This document shows positions 15,721 through 22,806 of a stretch of DNA of 64,000 nt, piece by piece. The stretch comes from Pseudoalteromonas sp. NC201 (GTDB lineage: Bacteria; Pseudomonadota; Gammaproteobacteria; Enterobacterales; Alteromonadaceae): the NCBI RefSeq assembly GCF_002850255.1, contig NZ_CP022522.1, positions 1,120,097 through 1,184,096 of the forward strand, given 5' to 3'. A program made the position numbers and the translations under genes. Below the pieces are notes generated by a model, which saw nothing but the letters and a program-made list of their open reading frames with translations, searched no databases and had not been told where the DNA came from. Within the stretch, counting starts at the first letter, position 1, and each line of letters starts with the position of its first letter.

Positions 15721-16752
15721 TCATGATTGCGCCTCACTTTGTGTATATTGGGCTTTATAAGGTTCATTTCTTTGTAGCAATATCCACATTAAGCGAGCCA
15801 ATCGGTGGGCCGTGGCCACCACCGCTTTATTTTTACCGCGACGTTCTACCAATGCGTTGATCCATTTGTTTAAATCATCCTGCTTTTTGTGCGCATGATT
15901 GACCACTGTACGGGCACCATGAATGAGTTGTTTTCTTAGATAACGATCACCTCGTTTGGTGATCCCTCCCATCTTATTGGTTTCACCCGAAGCATATTGA
16001 CGTGGTGTGATCCCAAGCCACACAGCCAACTCCTTTTTATTAGAAAATGCTTGCCCTTTATCTATTGTGGCACTCAATGCCGATGCGTTGATAATCCCAA
16101 TTCCGGGGATGGATTGGATAATTTGAGCAGCTTGGCTCTGTTCATTAAACTGCTTAAATTGTGCCTCTACATTTTTAATATTGGCGTCTAACTTTTGCAT
16201 TTCTTCATAAACGTCTCTGAGGAGTAGATTTAAAGCTCCATGTAAATTACGGTTGAGCAGATCAGCAATGGTTGCACGAAAAGACTTTAAGCTCTTCTTG
16301 ATGACGATGCCAAATTCAAGTAACAAACCACATGTTTGGTTGATGCAGGCGGTTCGATTATGTATGAGCCGTTCCCGATAGCGATGTAGTGCTAGGATTG
16401 CTTGTTGATGCTCTGTTTTTACAGGAACAAAGCGAATGTTAGGTCGAAGGCTCGCTTCATAAATCGCCATACAATCATTTTTATCGTTTTTATTGCCACG
16501 GACAAAAGGGGTAACATGTTGCGCAGGGATAAGCTGAACTTGGTGCCCAGCTTGTAAGCAGTACCGCCCCCAATAATGAGACGTTGAGCATGATTCCATA
16601 ACAACATTACAAGCAGGTAATTGGGTCAATGTTTGCAAGAGCTTTGCTCTATCTAACCTTCTGGAAAAACATTTATTACCTTGCTTATCAAACGATAAAA
16701 GTTGGAATACATTTTTTGCTAGATCAATTGAAAGCGTGCTAACGTTATTCAT
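15721..16752 (-). CDS. IS110-family transposase (complete)
   Basis: 343 aa from the ATG at 16752, preceded by AGGAG; an upstream in-frame start at 16782 is less likely. Residues about 5-150 form the DEDD RuvC-like domain: D in SIDLAKNVFQL, E in VVMESCSTSHYW, and the D pair in RGNKNDKNDCMAIYEA. The C-terminal half has the transposase_20 domain with the helix-hairpin-helix IIQSIPGIGIINASALSATI, LAVWLGITPRQYASGETNKM and the conserved Ser region. It catalyses site-specific movement, and the start is covered by a hairpin (16753-16824). No frameshift or stop is visible, so the element may be active. Confidence 0.93.
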   Translation of the reverse strand: MNNVSTLSIDLAKNVFQLLSFDKQGNKCFSRRLDRAKLLQTLTQLPACNVVMESCSTSHYWGRYCLQAGHQVQLIPAQHVTPFVRGNKNDKNDCMAIYEASLRPNIRFVPVKTEHQQAILALHRYRERLIHNRTACINQTCGLLLEFGIVIKKSLKSFRATIADLLNRNLHGALNLLLRDVYEEMQKLDANIKNVEAQFKQFNEQSQAAQIIQSIPGIGIINASALSATIDKGQAFSNKKELAVWLGITPRQYASGETNKMGGITKRGDRYLRKQLIHGARTVVNHAHKKQDDLNKWINALVERRGKNKAVVATAHRLARLMWILLQRNEPYKAQYTQSEAQS

Positions 16753-16824
16753 GATGGACTCTCCTAATAACTGTGTTTGCAACTATCAGTTTGGCGCATT
16801 GACGCCGATTTGGGAGCGTCCATC
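16753..16824. repeat. 12-bp inverted repeat covering the transposase start
   Basis: GATGGACTCTCC (16753-16764) and GGAGCGTCCATC (16813-16824) pair with one mismatch. In the minus-strand mRNA the second arm holds the ribosome site and touches the ATG at 16752. The same layout is seen in the remnant at 15028-15110. Confidence 0.65.
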
Positions 16825-16827
16825 TCA

Positions 16828-16840
16828 TCACCCATCACTA
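16828..16840 (+). repeat. Copy A of the TGACAYCCATCACTA motif (partial)
   Basis: TCACCCATCACTA, 10 identical bases with the motif that brackets the Y1 transposase. It lies 3 bases outside the IS110-type repeat and in the same orientation as copy B at 17462. Confidence 0.5.
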
Positions 16841-16921
16841 TAAATCGGCTGCATGTTTGACTAGCCTTAATTATCAATTGCTGCAGGAGTAGGCTTTCTA
16901 CTCTTTTTATTAAGAGGTTTT

Positions 16922-17386
16922 ATGAATAATACAGAAACACAATCAATCGAAAGTATCTGGCAAGAGCAGCTTTCAGGTTATGGCTGTGATCCCGATTTAG
17001 CTTATGCCAAAAATACGTTTTTTAACCAGTCTAACGAGTCTATTTCAGCAGCATTTTCTCGCAGCGTAATTGAAAGGGCAAATGAACTAAGAGTTATGCC
17101 TAATGTGTTATTTAATAAGGACTTTTACTTCTTCATTGACTTCCTAATGAACACAGATCATGAACCATTCGACGCTTCTGAGGTAGCGAGCTGTTTTGCA
17201 TCCCTTCTCAAAGAGAAGCTGGATTCAAACTCTATTGCTAGCTCAGAACTCGTGAAGCAATCCAAAGGCGCGGTGGACTATTTAACGCGTAACACTATTT
17301 TTTTTAATGAGGATGCGGATATCTACGGTGATCTAGAAGCAAAGTTGAAGGCTTTAAAAAGCCAGTTAAAGACTTATCAAATTTAG
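16922..17386 (+). CDS. Hypothetical helical protein inside the mobile region
   Basis: 154 aa, ATG at 16922 after AAGAGG. It is predicted almost fully helical (for example SIESIWQEQL, VIERANELR, ASCFASLLKEKLDS, LEAKLKALKSQL), soluble and acidic, with no signal peptide or domain I know. It lies between the IS110-type element and the left repeat of the Y1 transposase unit, so it may be a passenger of this mobile region. Confidence 0.6.
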   Translation: MNNTETQSIESIWQEQLSGYGCDPDLAYAKNTFFNQSNESISAAFSRSVIERANELRVMPNVLFNKDFYFFIDFLMNTDHEPFDASEVASCFASLLKEKLDSNSIASSELVKQSKGAVDYLTRNTIFFNEDADIYGDLEAKLKALKSQLKTYQI

Positions 17387-17666
17387 GCTGCATCTGAGGT
17401 TAAAAATAGTGGTCAAATTGAGTTGGCCAATGAAAGCTAATAAATAGATAAAAGAAATAAGTGACATCCATCACTATTAATATCCAAGCTGAGGAAGTGA
17501 AGTAAAAAAGTATAAAAAATACTTCAACCACTTTGGTCAAAAACGTTTATAGATAGGCTAATTTTTAGCGCTCAGGCGTATCTATTCAACAAAACAGGTT
17601 TATCGCGCACGACAAGGCGCTTTAAATACAACAGTAAGAAATTCTAGAGTTGAAAAGCTTGCTCTG
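17387..17666. other. Non-coding stretch carrying copy B of the transposase-linked motif
   Basis: Apart from copy B (17462-17476) it has an AT-rich segment with AAGTA...TACTT pairing (17508-17545) and no supported gene. It is the region downstream of the Y1 transposase. Confidence 0.5.
17462..17476 (+). repeat. Copy B of the TGACAYCCATCACTA motif, left border of the Y1 unit
   Basis: TGACATCCATCACTA. It differs by one base from the reverse complement of copy C at 18706-18720, so the two form inverted repeats around the transposase gene. Confidence 0.7.
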
Positions 17667-18638
17667 CTAAGCCAACAAACGCTCGCAGTTTGTTAGGTTT
17701 GTCCGCCGTCTTTTTTGCAGTGTTTCACAGTAAGCGGTTATTGTCCGCTCTCGACCAACTGCACCGTGGAATACCTGTGAAAATTGCGTGGTGAGTTTTA
17801 TCCAGTTCTCCGGTTCTATATTTAATCGAGTGAGAATGACTTGTGCTTCGTTTATATAACCGCGTTTATCGACCCGAATGCATTTGCCCGTGAGCTCAAC
17901 TAATTCAATATAGGACTTGAGTTCAAAGGGCAGGCCTTTAGGCATATGTTTTCGTGGGCTGCCAGCAAAACGTAGTAGACTTTTTGGTTGATTACCCCGT
18001 TTAGCGTGGTCGATGCGCTTTTTGATGCTGGTGTAGTCTGAGGTCTCAGGCGTTGCAGCGATTTTGGCTCTAATTGGGTTTAAGTCTACGTAAGCGAGAC
18101 AAGCAGCCAGTGCTGCCTCATCCAGTAATGCTTGGGATTTGAATCGTCCTTCCCAGAATCGGCCTGTACAATTATCTTCTTTATTTGCTCGGCGGGCGAT
18201 GTCTTCGTTAAGCACTCGCATAAACCAGCTAATATCTGCGAGCCTTTCCCTGTACTTGGCGACATGCTCATCGAATATCAATTGTTCCGATTCATTGAGT
18301 GGTTCACCTTCAGTAAATTTTTGGCTTACCCAATTGCCTTTAAACAACTTGTGCCATCGAATAACAATTGCTTCATCAGACAGGCGCTTAGCCTTTTTAT
18401 CATCAACATATAAAACAATGTGGGTGTGATTACTCATCACGGCATAAGCACAAATATCAATACAAAACACGGAGCCCAGCATCAGGAGCTTTTCTTCAAC
18501 CCAATCACGGCGGTGTTCGTATGATTTGCCAGTAAATTTATCTTCACCGCACAGAAAGGCGCGCCTCACGCAACGGGAGATACAGTGATAATATTTGGTG
18601 TCGGTTAAACTAATTTGTTTTTTACGGGCAGTTGCCAT
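17667..18638 (-). CDS. REP-associated tyrosine transposase (Y1/HUH family)
   Basis: 323 aa. The Y1_Tnp domain covers about the first 190 residues: YYHCISRCVRRAFL, ICAYAVMSNHTHIVLYVD with the HUH metal-binding pair (HTH), and a helix with conserved Tyr around YRERLADISWFMRVLNED. Then comes RFWEGRFKSQALLDEAALAA with LAYVDLNPIRA, the block typical of TnpA_REP/RAYT proteins. The C-terminal 110 residues are a helical extension. These enzymes cut single-stranded DNA at REP hairpins. Full length, no frameshift. Confidence 0.92.
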   Translation of the reverse strand: MATARKKQISLTDTKYYHCISRCVRRAFLCGEDKFTGKSYEHRRDWVEEKLLMLGSVFCIDICAYAVMSNHTHIVLYVDDKKAKRLSDEAIVIRWHKLFKGNWVSQKFTEGEPLNESEQLIFDEHVAKYRERLADISWFMRVLNEDIARRANKEDNCTGRFWEGRFKSQALLDEAALAACLAYVDLNPIRAKIAATPETSDYTSIKKRIDHAKRGNQPKSLLRFAGSPRKHMPKGLPFELKSYIELVELTGKCIRVDKRGYINEAQVILTRLNIEPENWIKLTTQFSQVFHGAVGRERTITAYCETLQKRRRTNLTNCERLLA

Positions 18639-18705
18639 AGTTTGGTTTCCTCAATCCTTTGAGTGCAGAATTTAAGCTTAGGCGGAATTTTAGGAAGGTG
18701 CAAAT

Positions 18706-18720
18706 TAGTGATGGGTGTCA
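18706..18720 (-). repeat. Copy C of the TGACAYCCATCACTA motif, right border of the Y1 unit
   Basis: Plus strand reads TAGTGATGGGTGTCA, reverse complement TGACACCCATCACTA. It lies 68 bases upstream of the transposase start. Confidence 0.7.
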
Positions 18721-18894
18721 GCTATTTAATTACTGCTATTTAATTCATAGGGAGTCAAAAGTGCTCATACATGGGGCTTTTAGCGCTTGCCACATTACAG
18801 CATTGTTTAGGCTTGGATATCACGTTATTAATGTGTTTAATAAATGTTTTATATATTGATTTTTTGTTTCTCCGCTGCCAGTATAGCCATTAGT

Positions 18895-18915
18895 AAGTTT
18901 CCGGTTTGGAAACTT
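18895..18915. promoter_or_regulatory. 8-bp hairpin upstream of peptide gene copy 2
   Basis: AAGTTTCC (18895-18902), loop GGTTT, GGAAACTT (18908-18915), ending 26 bases before the start at 18942. It could be an operator or an mRNA leader hairpin. The preceding 250 bases back to the Y1 unit hold no gene. Confidence 0.4.
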
Positions 18916-18941
18916 TAAACAATGATTATCAAGGAAATAAA

Positions 18942-19127
18942 ATGAAACTAAGCCTTAAGAAAAGGAACATGAAAGTACTCAATAAAGACAATAGCCACGT
19001 TGTTAAAAATGTCACTTTGCAAATTGCTGGTGGTTATAATCGAGGTTATACAGACTTTTATTTTTGTGGGACAACGCACTGTCCATCTGCGTATCCAGAG
19101 TGTGAAACTATGGGGTGTAACGCGTAA
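18942..19127 (+). CDS. Leader-type small peptide precursor (RiPP-like), copy 2
   Basis: 61 aa from ATG 18942, with AAGGA 8 bases upstream; an upstream in-frame ATG has no ribosome site. The leader MKLSLKKRNMKVLNKDNSHV, then VKNVTLQIAGG, keeps the basic MKLxLKK start and the hAGG end of copies 1, 3 and 4, but the middle has diverged. The core YNRGYTDFYFCGTTHCPSAY, then PECETMGCNA, has four Cys and many Tyr/Thr, so it could carry two disulfides or thioether rings. It stands alone, with a hairpin before and an inverted repeat after it. No maturation genes are close. Confidence 0.7.
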   Translation: MKLSLKKRNMKVLNKDNSHVVKNVTLQIAGGYNRGYTDFYFCGTTHCPSAYPECETMGCNA

Positions 19128-19155
19128 CCTTGCTCCATAGTTGGCAATTACTCAT

Positions 19156-19195
19156 CAATTCATAGGTTTGTTCTGAATCTCAAACTTATGAATTG
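19156..19195. terminator. 15-bp imperfect inverted repeat after peptide gene copy 2
   Basis: CAATTCATAGGTTTG (19156-19170) pairs with CAAACTTATGAATTG (19181-19195), 13 of 15 positions. It lies 28 bases after the stop and is the likely transcript end, though the T-run after it is poor. Confidence 0.5.
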
Positions 19196-19388
19196 TAATT
19201 CAGTGCATTCCTATTTTATCAAACACCTTCCAAAGTGCCTTTGCGTGTACTTGCTACAACACAGAAAAATCACGACAAGTAGAGATTGACTCTCTGAGTG
19301 CTTTAAATATACGTCACTTTTATATGTTGGGCTTTGTATCGAACACTCTTTTGTAGTATGGCTTTTAACGTTTTACTCTTTTTTGACT

Positions 19389-19411
19389 GGTATGTTATAT
19401 TGTATCAATTG
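19389..19411 (+). promoter_or_regulatory. Zur-like box upstream of the MerC/DUF1826 pair
   Basis: The 23-bp window has a perfect ATGTTATA left half and a weaker right half (TTGTATCAATTG). I count about 15 of 23 positions shared with the enterobacterial znuA/znuC operator from memory. It overlaps the space after a possible -35 (TTGACT, 19384-19389) and ends 27 bases before the start, so a bound repressor would block transcription. The DUF1826 gene downstream belongs to a family known from zinc regulons. Confidence 0.5.
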
Positions 19412-19437
19412 TGGGCGAGCATGACAAAGGAGAAAGC

Positions 19438-19815
19438 GTGAACGTAAAAGTACAGTCGCTTGGAGACAAAGCAGCAATTGGGTTATCTATGTTGTGCTTA
19501 GTCCATTGCTTAATATTACCTTTGTTATTATTTGTACTTCCTCCCTTAGCGGGGTTATTAACGCTTTCTGATGAAGCTTTTCACGAATGGTTACTCATAG
19601 CCGTGCTACCCATTAGCGTATTGGCCCTTGGATTTGGCTATTTGCGGCATAAGTCAGGTCTTGTTGTGGGCATGGGGTTAGTAGGCTGCACATTCTTGGT
19701 GCTAGCAACTATTTTAGGTGAACAACGCGGAGAAACCTTGTTCACAGTGCTTGGCTCTATGCTCATCACCTACGCTCATCTTCGAAACTATGCGCTGCGT
19801 CGCAATTTTCACTAA
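19438..19815 (+). CDS. MerC-domain membrane protein
   Basis: 125 aa from GTG 19438, chosen because AAAGGAG lies 5 bases upstream; an in-frame GTG at 19411 lacks a site. Four membrane helices: about 9-32, 40-60, 68-88 and 92-112. The first has SMLCLVHCLILPLLLF with the Cys-x3-Cys pair (C-L-V-H-C) typical of MerC. MerC proteins move mercuric or other metal ions across the inner membrane. No merR/merA is present, and the context (DUF1826, Zur-like box) favours a role in zinc handling. Confidence 0.88.
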   Translation: MNVKVQSLGDKAAIGLSMLCLVHCLILPLLLFVLPPLAGLLTLSDEAFHEWLLIAVLPISVLALGFGYLRHKSGLVVGMGLVGCTFLVLATILGEQRGETLFTVLGSMLITYAHLRNYALRRNFH

Positions 19816-19838
19816 ATAAAACCCTATTTGGAGTTACT

Positions 19839-20477
19839 ATGAATAGCCTTATGCCTATAGAACCCTTGCTTGACGTGGACTCAGTGCATCATCAGCAGTC
19901 AGAACATGCCACCGTGTTAACCAAAATTTATGAGCCCAACACCAATATTGTGATTTGGCAACATGCATTATCATCTGCTTTAAAAGCAGAGTTTGGCCGC
20001 TACTTAGAAACAGCAAAAGAGCTAGAGTTAGCGCTACAAATTGCGACTAGCAAGATCACTTGCGAAGTCAGTGAGTCGTTAAAGCGTTTGAATTTTAGTG
20101 ATGCGATGGTGGCGCATATTATTGAAATAGTAGATATGTTTAGCTGCTTATTTGAACTTCGCGTCGTTGGTTTACGGTTAAAAATGCTCGAGACTGCAAT
20201 GTGCCCGAAATTTCATGTTGATAAAGTGCCAGTACGACTGGTGACTACACTCGCAGGCGCTGGCAGCGAGTGGCTTAGAAACCAGCATGTATCAAGGGAT
20301 GGCAACAAACTGACTATTTCTCCTGAAGCTGATGCAATACAGCTTGCCTGTGGGGATGTGGCATTATTAAAAGGTGAGCGTTGGGAAGGCAATGAAGGCC
20401 GTGGCTTAGTGCATCGCTCACCAGCAGTAGTAACAGGGGAAAGACGATTGCTACTGACATTAGATTTTATCGCATAG
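19839..20477 (+). CDS. DUF1826 family protein
   Basis: 212 aa. Family features are NIVIWQHALSSALKAEF near the N-terminus, a central helical part, then CPKFHVDKVPVRLVTTLAGA with GSEWLRN, and near the end DVALLKGERWEGNEGRGLVH with RSPAV. The conserved CP.FHVD.V..RL motif could bind metal. DUF1826 genes occur in zinc regulons of gammaproteobacteria, often with COG0523 chaperones, as known from comparative studies. It starts 23 bases after the MerC gene, so both share the Zur-like promoter. Enzymatic function is unknown; the fold has been compared to a 2OG-dioxygenase-like barrel only loosely, by the H-x-D pattern. Confidence 0.87.
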   Translation: MNSLMPIEPLLDVDSVHHQQSEHATVLTKIYEPNTNIVIWQHALSSALKAEFGRYLETAKELELALQIATSKITCEVSESLKRLNFSDAMVAHIIEIVDMFSCLFELRVVGLRLKMLETAMCPKFHVDKVPVRLVTTLAGAGSEWLRNQHVSRDGNKLTISPEADAIQLACGDVALLKGERWEGNEGRGLVHRSPAVVTGERRLLLTLDFIA

Positions 20478-20489
20478 ACTGGATTTATT

Positions 20490-21425
20490 ATGACAACAAA
20501 ATTAACTGCATTTGTATTTAGCGCTATTTTTAGCCTCTCGCTTTTGGGATGCCAGTCAGAGCCTACAAATATCGGTACCTCCGCGGTAAGTGGCCAAGCA
20601 ACCGTCGCTCCGCTTAAAATCGCGACTTGGAACATGGAGCATTTAGCATATCCATCGAACACAGGGTGTAGGCCTCGTGATGAGCAGGAGATAAGCGCAC
20701 TGCGCGATTATGCAAAAGGGCTTAATGCAGATGTTATTGCGCTGCAAGAAGTCGCATCGGTTAAAGCATTAGAGCAGGTCTTTCCAAGTAGTGAGTGGCA
20801 ATTACTGATTTCAAGTAGAGCTGATAGCGCGACGTACGACTGTAGAGGAAGTGGCAACGTCTCTACACAGCAGAAAACCGCTTTTGCAATTAAAAATAGC
20901 CTTGCCTCAAGCAAAGTGGATAACGTGAGCGAACTTAGCGTGGATGTTGAAGGGCTAAGACATGGTCTAGTTGTGACCTTAGATACTCAGTTTGGTGAGC
21001 TTTCACTGCTTAATGTCCATCTTAAAAGCGGCTGTTTTGTTGATAACTACTCGACATCGGATAAAAAAGCCTGTCGATTGCTGGCAGAGCAATTACCAGT
21101 ACTCAAGTCCTGGTTGAAGAAACACGCAAATAGCAACACCATTGTGTTGGGCGACTTTAATCATCGTTTAAGCCATGGCGACAATCAATTTTGGCAGCAG
21201 TTAACCAAGCACCAAAATAACGCCTCTACACCTTTGATAAATGCAACTAAGACGCTGACAGGTTGTCACCCTCGTTACCCTGTGCCGATTGACCATATAT
21301 TACTGAGCAACAAACTTGCAAACACGGTAAAATTCGCCCCCAGCGTACACTTTTTTGCGGATATGTCTGAAGAGAAAATGCTCAGCGATCACTGCGCTAT
21401 TTCGGTGTCAATTAGCGTGCGTTAA
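20490..21425 (+). CDS. Endonuclease/exonuclease/phosphatase-family lipoprotein
   Basis: 311 aa. The signal ends in the lipobox LLGC (Cys21), so the protein is probably lipid-anchored. The EEP catalytic motifs are all present in order: KIATWNMEHL (metal Asn), VIALQEV (metal Glu), LLNVHLKSGC, VLGDFNHR (Asp and Asn), IDHILLS and SDHCAI (catalytic Asp-His). Such exported members degrade extracellular DNA or remove phosphate from phospho-substrates. It begins 12 bases after DUF1826. If it is part of the zinc/MerC operon, it may help scavenge phosphate or nucleotides, but that is inference. Confidence 0.88.
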   Translation: MTTKLTAFVFSAIFSLSLLGCQSEPTNIGTSAVSGQATVAPLKIATWNMEHLAYPSNTGCRPRDEQEISALRDYAKGLNADVIALQEVASVKALEQVFPSSEWQLLISSRADSATYDCRGSGNVSTQQKTAFAIKNSLASSKVDNVSELSVDVEGLRHGLVVTLDTQFGELSLLNVHLKSGCFVDNYSTSDKKACRLLAEQLPVLKSWLKKHANSNTIVLGDFNHRLSHGDNQFWQQLTKHQNNASTPLINATKTLTGCHPRYPVPIDHILLSNKLANTVKFAPSVHFFADMSEEKMLSDHCAISVSISVR

Positions 21426-21488
21426 GACTGTTGCTAGTTGTACTAAAAGGGAGCGCATATAGCCAACCGCTGCCGTGCAAATATTATC

Positions 21489-21551
21489 AAGGTCTAATCA
21501 ACAAAAAAAGCAGCATCTTTAATGGCAACTTTAGTGTTGAAATTAGACCTT
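21489..21551. repeat. 10-bp inverted repeat with extension
   Basis: AAGGTCTAAT (21489-21498) pairs with ATTAGACCTT (21542-21551); CAAC and GTTG extend it past a two-base bulge. The 43-base loop is too long for a simple terminator, so it might be a MITE-like remnant or a structured 3' end of the upstream transcript. Confidence 0.5.
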
Positions 21552-21638
21552 ATTTGCTTTTGCTAACGGCTTCTGTTGTTGTGATTGGATAAAAGGGTAT
21601 GAGGCTTATCTAACGGCATAGCAGGGCGACACTACGCC

Positions 21639-21665
21639 TTTGATCCCTTTGATCCCTTTGATCCC
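21639..21665 (+). repeat. Three tandem copies of TTTGATCCC
   Basis: Three perfect 9-bp units, followed by a related TTGGATCC. Possible slippage-prone microsatellite about 190 bases before yedI. Confidence 0.7.
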
Positions 21666-21853
21666 TTGGATCCGGTATAAAAAATTACCGAGCCGAGAGA
21701 ATTAAAACAACATTTAAGTTGTCTTGAAGCGGTCATGCCTGCAATATCATGTTTGGCCTATGATAAAAATATTGTGTATTAGGGCCTGTTGCTAACATAA
21801 GCAGCTATTTGACAACCGCACTTAATGAATAACTTAAACGAAAGGAGTGTGCT

Positions 21854-22756
21854 ATGCCATCCGCAAACTTACTTGCCTTGCTCGATGATGTCGCTGCGCT
21901 AACAAAATTAGCCGCAACGAAAACCGCTCCGGTGTTAGGAGACGATCTTGCCGTCAACGCAGAGCAACTATCGGGCGGGATCAAACCAGATCGGGAACTT
22001 GCAGTCGTATGGAAAGTGTTTAAAGGCTCCTTGCTGAACAAGTTTATTTTAGTGCCTGTTGCTTTGGCTTGCAGTTACTTTGCGCCGTTTATGATCCCCA
22101 TTATGCTAATTTTAGGGGCACTGTACTTGCTGTTTGAGGGCGGCGAAAAAATTCTCCACGCTATTTTTCACCGTCAGGAGCAACAGCAAGAAACCGATGA
22201 GTTTGTCAAAGCGCTTGAGGATGAGCGTGTTGACTTAGTCGAGTTTGAAAAAGACAAAATCAAGGGCGCTATTGTTACCGACTTTGTTCTGTCGGCGGAA
22301 ATTATCATTATTGCGCTGGGGGCGATTGCTGATCAGCCTTTTGAAAAGCAAGCAATAGTCCTTTCGTTAATTGGACTTGCGCTGACAATCGGGGTTTACG
22401 GAATTGTGGCCCTGATTGTTAAGCTTGATGATATTGGTTTAGCCATGATTAAGGACGCAACTAAGACTACACTTGCGGCGATAAAACGTGGGGTGGGTAA
22501 GGGGCTGCTTTATTTTGCTAACGGTCTGATGAAGTTTTTGTCAGTCGCTGGTGTGCTGGCAATGCTTTTAGTTGGCGTTGATATTTTGGCTCACCAGTTC
22601 CACTTACTTGAAGAAATTGTTCACGCTATTGAAAAGCTGATCCCTGCAGTGAGCTGGCTTTTGAGTATTATCGCCAAGCTTGGATTGGGTGCGGTGATTG
22701 GTGTCATTATCGCGGCGGTGCTGAGTCAGTTGCTGGCAGTGTTTAAAAAAGCATAA
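21854..22756 (+). CDS. yedI: Inner-membrane protein YedI (DUF808 family)
   Basis: 300 aa, about the usual length. It begins MPSANLLALLDDVAALTKLA, then ATKTAPVLGDDLAVNAEQLS, the hallmark of DUF808/YedI, and continues with FKGSLLNKFILVPVALACSY, GGEKILH and KIKGAIVTDFVLSAEIIIIA. Several membrane helices lie at about 60-85, 145-185 and 225-295. The family is widespread and its role is unknown. The start has AAAGGAG 7 bases upstream. Single gene, closed by a terminator. Confidence 0.93.
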   Translation: MPSANLLALLDDVAALTKLAATKTAPVLGDDLAVNAEQLSGGIKPDRELAVVWKVFKGSLLNKFILVPVALACSYFAPFMIPIMLILGALYLLFEGGEKILHAIFHRQEQQQETDEFVKALEDERVDLVEFEKDKIKGAIVTDFVLSAEIIIIALGAIADQPFEKQAIVLSLIGLALTIGVYGIVALIVKLDDIGLAMIKDATKTTLAAIKRGVGKGLLYFANGLMKFLSVAGVLAMLLVGVDILAHQFHLLEEIVHAIEKLIPAVSWLLSIIAKLGLGAVIGVIIAAVLSQLLAVFKKA

Positions 22757-22762
22757 ATAATC

Positions 22763-22803
22763 GCAAGTAGGCCGTATATTTCAGGGCTACTTGCAGAGCT
22801 TTT
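22763..22803 (+). terminator. Hairpin terminator after yedI
   Basis: GCAAGTAG (22763-22770) pairs with CTACTTGC (22787-22794), and the following AGAGCTTTTC supplies a short T-run. It lies between the convergent yedI and sulfatase genes. Confidence 0.65.
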
Positions 22804-22806
22804 CGA

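Larger units (their letters stand above)
15639..16824 (-). mobile_element. IS110-family insertion sequence (approximate limits)
   Basis: The element contains one complete transposase gene flanked by two hairpin-forming inverted repeats, 15639-15713 on the 3' side and 16753-16824 on the 5' side. IS110-group elements lack ordinary terminal repeats and target duplications, so the ends given are only the outer arms of these repeats; the real element probably extends somewhat further. Confidence 0.7.
17462..18720 (-). mobile_element. Y1-transposase unit bracketed by 15-bp inverted repeats
   Basis: The 1.26-kb segment runs from copy B to copy C (14 of 15 bases match as inverted repeats) and holds a single REP-associated-type transposase gene. 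Typical RAYT genes are flanked by REP sequences that they recognise, which fits this layout. It could be a domesticated transposase rather than a self-mobile element. Confidence 0.6.
21426..21853. other. 428-base intergenic region with an inverted repeat and a tandem repeat
   Basis: It lies between the EEP gene and yedI. It holds the long inverted repeat at 21489-21551 and three 9-bp tandem units at 21639-21665. No gene is supported. The yedI ribosome site (AAAGGAG) is at 21840-21846. Confidence 0.6.

Noticed and set aside
19438..20477. Mercury-resistance operon
   Set aside because: Only a MerC-type membrane protein is present. MerR, MerT/P and MerA are missing, and the DUF1826 neighbour points to zinc.
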